In this document: positions 1-8,170 of the stretch, piece by piece
Numbering within the stretch: position 1 is the first letter of the stretch
Layout: the number at the start of each line of letters is the position of its first letter
Assembly: GCA_001604385.1 (NCBI GenBank)
Contig: LVBK01000007.1
Span: forward strand, 1-49,914
DNA: 49,914 bases
DNA from: Spirochaetales bacterium Spiro_09
GTDB taxonomy: Bacteria; Spirochaetota; Spirochaetia; Treponematales; Treponemataceae
Direction of reading: 5' to 3'
Made by a program: the position numbers and the translations under genes
The notes under the pieces: generated by a model
Told to the model about the DNA's origin: nothing
The model's database searches: none
Seen by the model: the letters and a program-made list of their open reading frames with translations, nothing else

Positions 1-9
1 TAATTAGGT

Positions 10-57
10 CGAGGCAGAAAGCCCAACGCGGGAGAACGGGGGCCTCACAGGGGCGTT
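10..57 (+). repeat. Possible degenerate copy of the dispersed GAGGCAG repeat
   Basis: The stretch begins with GAGGCAGAA and ends with CAGGGGCG, the two outer marks of the repeat family seen at 24563, 42073, 20777 and 37240. The central GCGGAGCCGC block is missing, so this is at best an internally deleted copy. The rest of positions 1-127 shows no gene. Confidence 0.25.
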
Positions 58-127
58 TGATTATGGAAAAATCTTAATGAAATAAAGATGAAAATATGCT
101 TTAATCCCCGCAAAGGGGTTTATTGAC

Positions 128-586
128 ATGAAAGAGTTACGCTTGCAGCACGTTAAGGCATTCTTGGTATTCAGCGGATTATTCAATATAGTCTTTGCGT
201 TTCCGTTAATTATTCCGGGTTTGGCAGAAATCTATTTAAAATTCATGACCGCCTTGAACGCCGGTCTCGGTTTTACCAGTCCTGACTATGCTTATACGGT
301 CAACCCGACGCACTTAATGCTGATAAACACAGCCGGAATAGACTTGGTATTGATAGGATCAATTGTCCTTTACGCTTCCATGAAACCGATAGAGAGAAAA
401 GGGCTTTTGTTGTTGAACTCAGTCGGCCGCACCCTTTTTCTCATCGTGATAATTTACAATATTCTGGCGAATGATTTGATCGCATTGTTCCTGATTTTCG
501 GACTTATCGATCTATTCATAAGCATTGTCTTCGTGATTATTTTCATACGGCTAACTAAATACGATCGCACACCCGCATCAACTTGA
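128..586 (+). CDS. Small four-helix membrane protein, unknown function
   Basis: This 152-residue protein has about four hydrophobic segments (near residues 10-32, 62-82, 95-115 and 120-145) and few charged residues outside the loops, so it should sit in the inner membrane. No enzymatic motif was recognised. The ATG follows an AAAGGGG stretch that could act as ribosome binding site. It converges with the nitroreductase gene, with only nine bases between the two stop codons. No function is proposed. Confidence 0.7.
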   Translation: MKELRLQHVKAFLVFSGLFNIVFAFPLIIPGLAEIYLKFMTALNAGLGFTSPDYAYTVNPTHLMLINTAGIDLVLIGSIVLYASMKPIERKGLLLLNSVGRTLFLIVIIYNILANDLIALFLIFGLIDLFISIVFVIIFIRLTKYDRTPAST

Positions 587-595
587 TCTCATAGG

Positions 596-1171
596 TCAGT
601 CCCTCCACTTCACGAATTCATCAATATTCTTACGGTACCTGAACGTGGAGTCGTCCGCGGAATAACCCAGGGTGAGAGCGGCAACCAATTGGTTGTCCTG
701 CCCACCCCAGGCGCACAATTCATCATAGGCGATGAATACATCGCAAATCCACAGTGAACCTATTCCCAGCGCGGTAGCCGCCAATGCCATGTTTTCGATC
801 GCGGCCCCCACGGACTGGACGTCAACCAATTCCTGGAATCTCTGTTCAATAGATTGTTCTTTCCAAGGTCTATCCCCATATTTATTGAAAACCAAAACCG
901 AAACAGGGGCATCGTTCATTATATTAACCGAGTTCATCGCCCACTTTTTCCATTCCTCGTCCTCTTCCGCCTCCACGCCCTTTTTCAGTATTTCGACCAT
1001 TTCCTTTTTGCCATTGCCCCGCACCACTACGAACCTCCAGGGCTGTCTGTTCTTCCCGGATGGCGCTTCAATTCCCGCGGCGAGAATCTTCAGTAAATCC
1101 TCATGCGGAATGGCCTTGGTCTGAAATTTCCTAACGCTTCTTCGCTTTCGAATCGCTTCGTCGGTATTCAT
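596..1171 (-). CDS. Nitroreductase family protein (FMN-dependent oxidoreductase)
   Basis: The 191-residue protein has the hallmarks of the nitroreductase fold. It opens with the FMN-binding RKRRSVRKFQ segment, followed by APSGKNRQPWRFVVV, then the central helix GAAIENMALAATALGIGSLW with the usual second FMN-contact region, and a C-terminal LGYS. Such enzymes are cytoplasmic dimers that use NAD(P)H to reduce nitro-aromatics, quinones or flavins. The physiological substrate cannot be read from the sequence. Length is normal for the short, single-domain members. It stands alone on the minus strand. Confidence 0.88.
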   Translation of the reverse strand: MNTDEAIRKRRSVRKFQTKAIPHEDLLKILAAGIEAPSGKNRQPWRFVVVRGNGKKEMVEILKKGVEAEEDEEWKKWAMNSVNIMNDAPVSVLVFNKYGDRPWKEQSIEQRFQELVDVQSVGAAIENMALAATALGIGSLWICDVFIAYDELCAWGGQDNQLVAALTLGYSADDSTFRYRKNIDEFVKWRD

Positions 1172-1285
1172 GTTCCATCCTTTTCTCTGCAGCTTATTTT
1201 ACTTCCAGAACCAGAAAAGGAACACGATTTTTTTCGTAGGTGACACACAATGTATATGTTACCATTAAGGCAAAAGGAGCGTGAT

Positions 1286-1636
1286 ATGAATAATTCTGAG
1301 AAAATAACCGAATGCGTATTGAATTATGTAGACGGCTGGTATGAGGGTGACGGGGAAAAAATGGACGCGGCATTATCCAAGTATCTTGCCAAGCGAAGAG
1401 TCGTGTCGGCGGATGAAATCTGGAATGTCGACAAAGAATGGATGATAAACGCCACTAAGGAAGGAAAGGGAAAAATCAAAAACAGGGAATATGCAGTGAA
1501 GGAAATCCAGATACTGGACAATACCGATAAAATCGCTACTGTAAAACTAATCTCGAACGATTTTACCGACTACCTCCATCTAGTCAATATCAATAATACC
1601 TGGGAAATCGTGAACGCGTTATGGGAGTATAGATAG
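1286..1636 (+). CDS. NTF2-like / putative lumazine-binding family protein
   Basis: The 116-residue protein fits the NTF2-like small alpha+beta barrel. It has an N-terminal helix with NYVDGWYEGD, a middle helical stretch, then strands with DKIATVKLIS and a C-terminal WEIVNALWEYR, as in the putative lumazine-binding proteins. The ATG at 1286 is chosen over the upstream ATG at 1250 because AAGGAG lies seven bases before it. No catalytic residue can be assigned. It is a monocistronic gene followed by a decayed region. Confidence 0.7.
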   Translation: MNNSEKITECVLNYVDGWYEGDGEKMDAALSKYLAKRRVVSADEIWNVDKEWMINATKEGKGKIKNREYAVKEIQILDNTDKIATVKLISNDFTDYLHLVNINNTWEIVNALWEYR

Positions 1637-1841
1637 AAAGTTTTAATCTCCAGGTCGAGACAGAGCGAATCGCGATCAATGCGGTGGCGTACCAGACTTT
1701 CAAGATGCTCGCGGAAAACGAAAAAAAAGGGATTTTCGGTAGAGCCGGTAAGCGATTACTGTCACGTGCACCGTATCTTTCGCGACTCAATAATAATCGC
1801 ATAGGGAAACCGGACCTCGAACGAACTGGAGAAGCTTATAG

Positions 1842-2009
1842 CGTGAAGGCGTTTTCGGAAGCGGACTCCGCTGGTTGCTCTACTCCGTGATACCTGCCGG
1901 GTTCATTGCCTTCTTGCCGCTCAAAGTGTACGCGGCCCTCTCCTATACCATGTTTCACGTTGGCCTTAAGCGGTATGAGTCGGGGAACAGGATGGGCATG
2001 AGGATATAA
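1842..2009 (+). pseudogene. C-terminal remnant of an ABC-2 family permease
   Basis: Read in the frame ending at the TAA of 2007-2009, this 55-codon stretch encodes a hydrophobic segment (LRWLLYSVIPAGFIAFLPL) and ends with LKRYESGNRMG. That matches the C-terminus of ABC-2 type transporter permeases, with the YESGN-type tail. The frame is closed by a stop at 1839 and no start codon with a ribosome site is present, so it is a fragment. The stretch 1637-1841 just upstream is open in another frame (about 80 codons) but matches nothing I recognise; it may be part of the same decayed locus. Confidence 0.55.
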
Positions 2010-2043
2010 GGGGCATGACTCATGATTCTCGCCGCTTCACAGC

Positions 2044-2883
2044 CTACTCACGCGTGAGAAGGCCGTACCGCGTGGGGCGGCGGTATTTATTCCCGTGAAC
2101 CTCGCGCTCCCGATACCGACGCAATTCGTCTAGGTCGAACGTGGCGAGATAGATGCCCTCTTCCTCGCCGGCCTCGATTATGAGGGTATCGCGGGAACCG
2201 TGTTCGCCCGGCTTGTAGGCGATACCGTCGAAGGCGGTTGAGTGACCGTTACAGTCGGGCTGACCCTTGGGGTAGTTTACGGTTGCGATGCCTGCCATAT
2301 TCTCGAAAGCCCGACCGCGCAGCTGCGAAAGCCGGTTTATCTCCATGGGGCAGGCGTTCGGCACGATGATGATCTCCGCGCCCTTGAGCATGAGTATTCT
2401 CGCGCTTTCGGGGAATTCCCTGTCGTAGCAAATCATGGCGCCCAAATGAACCGCGCCCACGGCGGTATCAAGCTCGCCGACAAAAAAATCATCGCCCGGC
2501 GTAAGGTTTTTCTCCGCGTCGAACACGCAGGTATGCACCTTCGCATACGTGAATACCTCGTTTCCGAAACGGTCGAACACGGTTACGGTGTTCCTGGGCA
2601 AAGGGTCGTACTTCTCGAGATAGGTTACCGCGATAGCCATGTCCAATCGTTTGGCCAGGCTGGCAAAGGCCGTTACGAACCCGTCATCCTTACCGATCGC
2701 TTTTGCCTTAAGCTCGTCAACGGATTCCGGAAACGCATACCCAATGCTCCACATTTCCGGGAACACGGCTATGTCAGCACCCATACTTTTGGCTTTCTCG
2801 CAGGCTTCCGCCCCGATACGGAGATTTTCATCCAGATCGCTACCGGGAAATAATTGAAGCAGCGCAACGCGAAATTTACTCAT
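2044..2883 (-). CDS. Carbon-nitrogen hydrolase (nitrilase superfamily amidase)
   Basis: The 279-residue protein carries the complete Glu-Lys-Cys triad of the nitrilase superfamily: E43 in FPEMW, K115 in YAKVH and C152 in MICYDREFPE. These cytosolic enzymes hydrolyse C-N bonds of amides, carbamoyl compounds or omega-amido acids. The substrate cannot be assigned. The protein is of usual length and starts at the ATG of 2883. It is transcribed away from the STAS-like gene across a 59-base divergent intergenic region containing a T-rich stretch. Confidence 0.9.
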   Translation of the reverse strand: MSKFRVALLQLFPGSDLDENLRIGAEACEKAKSMGADIAVFPEMWSIGYAFPESVDELKAKAIGKDDGFVTAFASLAKRLDMAIAVTYLEKYDPLPRNTVTVFDRFGNEVFTYAKVHTCVFDAEKNLTPGDDFFVGELDTAVGAVHLGAMICYDREFPESARILMLKGAEIIIVPNACPMEINRLSQLRGRAFENMAGIATVNYPKGQPDCNGHSTAFDGIAYKPGEHGSRDTLIIEAGEEEGIYLATFDLDELRRYREREVHGNKYRRPTRYGLLTRE

Positions 2884-2942
2884 GTGTCCATTATAACACC
2901 ATTTATTGGTTTTTTTTCCCCGTCCGCACTATCATTATTCAT

Positions 2943-3203
2943 ATGTCAACATTGATTGTAACCGACAACGAATTCGCGACTGTTCGCTACTATACCGAGT
3001 CGGGAATACTCCACCACGAGTGGAAAAAATACTGTCACGGCAAGGTATTCCGGGACATCATGCTTGCCTCAACGCGCTGTTTAAAGGAAAACAAGGGCAC
3101 TAAATGGCTTTCGGTCATGTTCAGCGAATACCGCGCGGCAGGCATCAACGCCCAAGCCTTTGATACCGTGCCCGAAGCTATGGCCTGGCTCGAGACGCAG
3201 TAA
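2943..3203 (+). CDS. STAS/SpoIIAA-like protein with an apparent internal deletion
   Basis: The 86-residue product begins like the roughly 125-130-residue STAS-type family (ESGILHHEWKKYCHG, then a helix ending KGTKWLS). It then jumps directly to the family's last helix-strand-helix unit (EYRAAGINAQAFDTV, EAMAWLETQ). The middle portion, which normally carries the DDR turn and a strand near WKYWAVVLPE, is absent. About 45 residues therefore seem to have been lost in frame. The ATG has no clear ribosome binding site. The product may be non-functional. The family call is from memory of its usual architecture. Confidence 0.6.
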   Translation: MSTLIVTDNEFATVRYYTESGILHHEWKKYCHGKVFRDIMLASTRCLKENKGTKWLSVMFSEYRAAGINAQAFDTVPEAMAWLETQ

Positions 3204-3369
3204 GAGGGGTTACTTTCACACCATCTTTTATTGTAATTAAGCCCTTCCCCTTTCCGCGATATTCTTCTCCCAATTAATGAAACACGATGATACGTACCGG
3301 GGACCGGCGATCTGGCAAGTGCTCCCCCTCCCCATTTTTTTTATACCCCGATATTTCCGCAAACAATAA

Positions 3370-3567
3370 CTACAGCAGGGTAACTTCGATAATTGTTGCT
3401 TCCATCGGCCGGCCGCAGCAGAGCGGCATCGCTTTGGTTTTACCGCAAATAGTGCAATAAAATTCAACGCCGTCCCAATCCATACTTTTACCGCAGCATA
3501 CCGGCGGCTCAAGCATTTTCTTGCAGGTCGAACACAGCAGGCGCATTTCTTTGTTTTTCAATCCCAT
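3370..3567 (-). CDS. Small double zinc-knuckle protein, unknown function
   Basis: The 65-residue protein contains two repeated cysteine clusters: CSTCKK with VCCGKSM, then YCTICGK with LCCGRPM. Each unit is CxxC followed by CCGxxM, so one or two zinc (or iron) sites of rubredoxin-like knuckle type are likely. It could be a metal-binding accessory protein. No partner is evident. An internal ATG at 3546 is an alternative start; neither has a strong ribosome site. The 166 bases between 3204 and 3369 show no other gene. Confidence 0.6.
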   Translation of the reverse strand: MGLKNKEMRLLCSTCKKMLEPPVCCGKSMDWDGVEFYCTICGKTKAMPLCCGRPMEATIIEVTLL

Positions 3568-3602
3568 ACCCGCAGTCTACCATAGCGGAAAAGCAAAGGA
3601 GA

Positions 3603-3636
3603 ATACCCCGAAAACCCGACCGGATTCTCGGGGTAT
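3603..3636 (-). terminator. Terminator hairpin after ppdK
   Basis: ATACCCCGA (3603-3611) pairs with TCGGGGTAT (3628-3636), a perfect nine-base stem. On the minus strand it lies about 30 bases past the ppdK stop and is followed by a pyrimidine-rich stretch. Confidence 0.6.
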
Positions 3637-3665
3637 CCATACGGGATGGAACGGTGTTGCTAATG

Positions 3666-6323
3666 TCAGCGGTTTCTGATTACCGCCTGTGCGGCCGCAA
3701 GTCGGGCTATCGGTACGCGGAAAGGCGAGCAGGACACATAATTCAAGCCGGTTCGATAGCAAAAATCGATGGTCGCAGGGTCCCCACCTTGTTCACCGCA
3801 AATACCGACCTTGAAATCCCCCTTGACGCTCCGCGCCTTGGTCGTTGCAAAATCCATGAGCATTCCCACCCCGGCCTCGTCAACCGATTTGAACGGATCG
3901 GTAGCGAGAACCTCTTTCTCGAGATATGCGGGCAAAAAGGAAGGCGAGTCGTCGCGGCTAAAACCGAAGGTCATTTGGGTCAGGTCGTTGGTGCCAAAGC
4001 TGAAAAAATCAGCGCGCTCGGCAATGGATTGAGCCAGGAGAGCGGCACGGGGAACTTCAATCATTGTGCCAATCTGGATGTCCAGTTGCACCTGTTCCGA
4101 AGCGAGAACCTTATTGACGATGGCCTCCGCGCGGGGACGAAGCAATCGCAGCTCCTGCTCATCGCAAACGATGGGGATCATGATTTCCGGTTTCACCGGG
4201 TGTCCGTTCTTGACGCAATCAACGGCAGCGAGCGCGATGGCCTCAACCTGCATATCGTAAATCTCGGGATAGGTTACCGCCAGGCGGCATCCCCGGTGAC
4301 CCAGCATCGGATTGGATTCATGCAACCGGTCGATTTTTGGCTTCAGAGAATCCGGCTTGACTCCGAGATGCGCTGCAAGCAATGCAATTTCTGCATCGGT
4401 ATTCGGGACAAACTCGTGGAGCGGCGGATCCAGCAAACGGATGGTTACGCTCCTGCCTTCCATGGCCCTGAAAATTTCCGAAAAATCCTTTCTTTGAAGG
4501 GGAAGAATTTTCTGCAAAGCGGCCTTTCGGTCATCGGCAGTATCAGAGACAATCATTGCACGAAAGTGAATCAGTTTTTCCTTGTCGAAAAACATATGTT
4601 CCGTGCGACACAGACCGACGCCTTCAGCGCCAAAGTCGAATGCCCGCTTGGCATCTTCGCCCTGGTCCGCGTTCGCCCGAATATAAAAACCCTTGAGAGA
4701 CCCTCGAACGGAAGCATGCCGGATCTCGTCACACCAGCGGAGGAAAACTTCCAGATCGGAACTGATTACGGGATTGACCAGAGGCAAACGGCCCTCATAC
4801 ACATGACCTGTTGTGCCGTCTATGGTAAGCCAGTCGCCCTCGCTAAAAACCTTTCCCGCGATGGCGACGGTTTTCCCCTGAACCTGAATACCCTTCGCGC
4901 CGGCCACACAGGGTGTTCCCATACCGCGCGCAACCACTGCCGCATGGCTGGTCATTCCGCCGGTTGAAGTCAGGATGCCTTCCGCAACGACCATGCCGCC
5001 AATGTCTTCCGGACTTGTGTCTTTGCGCACAAGGAGCACGGACTCTCCATTTTTCACCCAGGCTTCCGCCTCCGCTGCCGTAAAAACGATCCGCCCGGTG
5101 GCAGCTCCCGGAGACGCGTTGAGGCCCTCCGTCATGGACGCTGCGGCCTTGAGAGAAGAAGGGTCAACCATGGGATGAAGAAGCTGATCCAGATGATCGG
5201 GACTGACGCGAAGCACCGCGGTATCCTTGTCGATCAAACCTTCTTCGACCATATCAACGGCGCATTTTACCGCCGCTGCTCCCGCCCTTTTTCCGCTCCG
5301 CGTCTGCAGTATGTACAAGGTTCCCTGCTGAACGGTAAATTCCATGTCCTGCATATCCCGAAAATGTTTTTCCAGACGATCCTTGATCGCTACCAGCTGA
5401 TCGTACACCGTTCGGTTCCGAACGGCCAGGGTTGCAATTTCCTCGGGCGTACGGATCCCGGCAACCACGTCCTCGCCCTGGGCGTTCATCAAGTATTCAC
5501 CGTAGAATTCATTGATGCCGGTAGAGGGGTCTCGGGAGAAACAGACCCCGGTTCCCGAATCATCGCCGAAATTGCCGAAAACCATCGACTGGACATTGAT
5601 AGCGGTTCCCTTCAGGCCCTTGATGTTGCTCAACTCGCGGTACTTGATTGCCCGTTCGTTCATCCAGGAACCGAACACTGCCCGTATGGCTCCCCACAAC
5701 TGGTCAAGCGGATCCTGGGGAAAATCCTGCCCGCACTGTTTTTTTACCACTTTCTTGTACGCATCAACAAGGAGCGAAAGGTCGCCGGCATCAAGTCCGG
5801 TATCCAGCTCCACTTTTTTTTTCGCCTTCGCGGCTTGCAGCAATTCCTCGAATTCATCGTGGTCAACGCCCATCACCACATCACCGTACATCTGGATGAA
5901 TCGGCGATACGCATCCCATGCAAAGCGTGGATTCCCTGTCCTGGTCGACAAACCGACAACGGCCTTATCATTCATGCCCAGATTGAGGATGGTATCCATC
6001 ATGCCGGGCATGGAAACGGCAGCACCGGAGCGAACCGACACCAGAAGCGGATCATCCGGGTCACCGAGCTTCTTGCCCATCAATTTCTCAAGACGCCGAA
6101 GGTTTGACAGAACGTCCGCCTCAAGGCCTTCCGGGATTTGTTGCCGGTTTTCATAATACGAGGCACACACATCGGTGGAAATTGTAAATCCTGGGGGTAC
6201 AGGAATGCCAAGATTCGTCATTTCCGCAAGGTTGGCGCCCTTGCCGCCCAGGGTCGCCTTCATCTTTGCATCACCCTCGGCGCTTCCGTCACCGAAAAAA
6301 TACACACGCTTCTGCATTGTCAT
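3666..6323 (-). CDS. ppdK: Pyruvate, phosphate dikinase
   Basis: The 885-residue protein interconverts pyruvate, ATP and phosphate with PEP, AMP and pyrophosphate in the cytosol. In anaerobes it often runs in the glycolytic direction, saving pyrophosphate energy. The N-terminal ATP-grasp part starts with LGGKGANLAEM and has SVRSGAAVSMPGMMDT. The phosphohistidine domain has GGMTSHAAVVARGMGTPCV. The C-terminal PEP-binding barrel has CRTEHMFF, HRGCRLAVTYPEIY, TNDLTQMTFG and GICGEQGGDP. All domains are full length. GAGGAG precedes the ATG at 6323; an ATG six bases further in is possible. Downstream partner genes include adk, which consumes AMP. Confidence 0.97.
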   Translation of the reverse strand: MTMQKRVYFFGDGSAEGDAKMKATLGGKGANLAEMTNLGIPVPPGFTISTDVCASYYENRQQIPEGLEADVLSNLRRLEKLMGKKLGDPDDPLLVSVRSGAAVSMPGMMDTILNLGMNDKAVVGLSTRTGNPRFAWDAYRRFIQMYGDVVMGVDHDEFEELLQAAKAKKKVELDTGLDAGDLSLLVDAYKKVVKKQCGQDFPQDPLDQLWGAIRAVFGSWMNERAIKYRELSNIKGLKGTAINVQSMVFGNFGDDSGTGVCFSRDPSTGINEFYGEYLMNAQGEDVVAGIRTPEEIATLAVRNRTVYDQLVAIKDRLEKHFRDMQDMEFTVQQGTLYILQTRSGKRAGAAAVKCAVDMVEEGLIDKDTAVLRVSPDHLDQLLHPMVDPSSLKAAASMTEGLNASPGAATGRIVFTAAEAEAWVKNGESVLLVRKDTSPEDIGGMVVAEGILTSTGGMTSHAAVVARGMGTPCVAGAKGIQVQGKTVAIAGKVFSEGDWLTIDGTTGHVYEGRLPLVNPVISSDLEVFLRWCDEIRHASVRGSLKGFYIRANADQGEDAKRAFDFGAEGVGLCRTEHMFFDKEKLIHFRAMIVSDTADDRKAALQKILPLQRKDFSEIFRAMEGRSVTIRLLDPPLHEFVPNTDAEIALLAAHLGVKPDSLKPKIDRLHESNPMLGHRGCRLAVTYPEIYDMQVEAIALAAVDCVKNGHPVKPEIMIPIVCDEQELRLLRPRAEAIVNKVLASEQVQLDIQIGTMIEVPRAALLAQSIAERADFFSFGTNDLTQMTFGFSRDDSPSFLPAYLEKEVLATDPFKSVDEAGVGMLMDFATTKARSVKGDFKVGICGEQGGDPATIDFCYRTGLNYVSCSPFRVPIARLAAAQAVIRNR

Positions 6324-6432
6324 TACTTACTCCTCAATGGTAAAAATTATCTGACGCGCCTCCCCCGAATGCGGGATGGCGCTTTGTTGAATTTGTAATC
6401 CGGCAAGATACATACCAGTGCCGTTACTCCGT

Positions 6433-7296
6433 TCAGGGATTGCAGAACGAGCAGCTTTCCGGACCGGCGCTTTGTATGTCACTCCGTTCAACTTCCTTTT
6501 TGTAACCGCATTTCAGGCAGCCATATACCTGGGCTCTTGCAAGACCGGTCGGTAATTGGCAATTACGGCAGGGTAATCCTTTTTTGTACTCCATTACCCA
6601 ATAGCCGGGTGTATCGCACTGTGGACAAAAAGAATGCATCTTTAAAAGCAAATTGATGGCCGCGAGCCTGATCATGTCCTGGCGTGACGGACAGGCGAAC
6701 GAACGGAGATCGTTCTCGATATGGACCACCCCGTTGCGAGACTTCTCCAGGCAATGACTAATCGCGGTCTGCAGCTGTTTCTTCGTCCGTATATTTTTGA
6801 TAAAGTCCGGGCTGTCCTTGCTGTCAGGTCTGACGATCATATGGTATCGGGGAAAACCAAACTCTTCCGCACAGCCCATTGCTTCCTCCAGGCTGCGAGC
6901 GGACTTTTCCAGTATGCGCGCAGGACCTTCAGCCATGCCGACAATTTCCAGATTATGAATGTCATCAAGAAAAACGAGCATCTCGATGTTCCAGGGCAGC
7001 ACGCCGAAATGAGGATCGGTAACGAAGCTACCCTCGCTACCGATCCCCATTTTTGTACGCGCCAGTTCCATTCCTGTTCTAGCCTTTTTTCGAGCCGTTT
7101 CCAGCTGGCTGATTTTTCGCGGAATTTCCCCGGTAAAGGTGCCAAAGGTGTCTGTATCCACACCTTCAACCTGCACAATCTTGACACACAAAAAAGGTTC
7201 CAAAACGGGAGCAACGATCAGTTCCTTTTTGTGCTTGGTCAGAAAGGCAATATCTGAGGATCGGAAATAGAGATTAGCTGAATTGTTTCCAAACAT
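6433..7296 (-). CDS. DUF6671-type protein with C-terminal zinc ribbon
   Basis: The 287-residue protein resembles the DUF6671 family: an N-terminal domain with DTDTFGTFTGEIPR and GSEGSFVTDPHFG, and a C-terminal metal-binding tail with CPQCD, CRNC, CLKCG and CSFC. The function of the family is not known to me. GGAGG lies nine bases before the ATG at 7296. It sits between adk and ppdK, all on the minus strand, which suggests a link to PEP/pyruvate or nucleotide metabolism, but that is inference. The family assignment is from recalled motif similarity. Confidence 0.65.
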   Translation of the reverse strand: MFGNNSANLYFRSSDIAFLTKHKKELIVAPVLEPFLCVKIVQVEGVDTDTFGTFTGEIPRKISQLETARKKARTGMELARTKMGIGSEGSFVTDPHFGVLPWNIEMLVFLDDIHNLEIVGMAEGPARILEKSARSLEEAMGCAEEFGFPRYHMIVRPDSKDSPDFIKNIRTKKQLQTAISHCLEKSRNGVVHIENDLRSFACPSRQDMIRLAAINLLLKMHSFCPQCDTPGYWVMEYKKGLPCRNCQLPTGLARAQVYGCLKCGYKKEVERSDIQSAGPESCSFCNP

Positions 7297-7405
7297 CAGA
7301 TGTTACCTCCCTTATTGCTCGATGACGAAGAAATACGGATGTTATTGCTAGTCTGACAGGACGCCGCGTACGCCACGAAGGGGAATTCGCACACGGATAC
7401 TCATG

Positions 7406-8059
7406 TCATGACACCGGGATTTCCAGGGCCTCAAAAATATGCTTTGTGGTTTCCGAAATTTCCGACTGGCTTTCAATGTCGAACACCGGATGTACGGTTC
7501 GGTAATATGCCAGGAGTGATTTGGTCTGATCATGATAAATTTCAAGACGCTTTCTGATAGTTGTCTCGGTGTCGTCGGCTCGCTGAATCAAGGTACCGTT
7601 ACACCGGTCGCACCGTTCCGCCCGTGAGGGCTTATTGTGCTCCAGATGGTACACCAGATTGCACGACGGGCACACGCGCCTGCCCGAAAGTCGGGAAATT
7701 ATGAGCTCATCCTCCAGCGTAATATTGATTATCGCATTAACCGGGAACGAATGTTCCGCAAGCAGTTCATCCAGATGTTTTGCCTGGAACAGCGTACGGG
7801 GAAAACCATCCAGGATGAAACCGTTCCTGCAATCATTCTGAAGCACCCGCCCCATGATGATGTCGATGGTTATTTCATCGGGAACAAGCGCTCCCCGATC
7901 CATGTACGATTTTGCGATTTTACCCAAGGTCGTTTCGTTGGCAACGTTTTCCCGAAATATGCCACCGGTGGAAATATGGGGAATTTGAAAAGTGCCTGAT
8001 AGCACAGCAGCCTGACTTCCTTTTCCCACACCAGGTGCCCCAAACATTATAAGTACCAT
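7406..8059 (-). CDS. adk: Adenylate kinase
   Basis: The 217-residue enzyme converts AMP plus ATP to two ADP. It has the P-loop GAPGVGKGSQ at the N-terminus, the AMP-binding STGGIFREN and DGFPRT segments, and a LID domain with four cysteines (CPSC and CDRC) that should bind zinc. The start is placed at 8059 because AAGGAG lies directly upstream; the upstream in-frame ATG at 8086 would add nine residues lying across that ribosome site. Its position between the DUF4914 gene and ppdK fits recycling of AMP made by PPDK. Confidence 0.95.
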   Translation of the reverse strand: MVLIMFGAPGVGKGSQAAVLSGTFQIPHISTGGIFRENVANETTLGKIAKSYMDRGALVPDEITIDIIMGRVLQNDCRNGFILDGFPRTLFQAKHLDELLAEHSFPVNAIINITLEDELIISRLSGRRVCPSCNLVYHLEHNKPSRAERCDRCNGTLIQRADDTETTIRKRLEIYHDQTKSLLAYYRTVHPVFDIESQSEISETTKHIFEALEIPVS

Positions 8060-8170
8060 ACTGTCGCTCCTTTCTGCACAGTTCATAATTTTCCCGGCTT
8101 GACACTATTGCCGGCAGCTGCGCCAGGCCGGACACAAACGCGTTGTGCCGGTCTGACGCAAGAAGTGCTG

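Noticed and set aside
3654..6156. Long plus-strand open frames opposite ppdK, up to 437 codons.
   Set aside because: They are antisense shadows of a full-length conserved enzyme; no start signals or family motifs are present.
8115..8160. Terminator between the DUF4914 gene and adk.
   Set aside because: An imperfect CCGGCACAA/TTGTGTCCGG hairpin exists but no T run follows, so it was not annotated.
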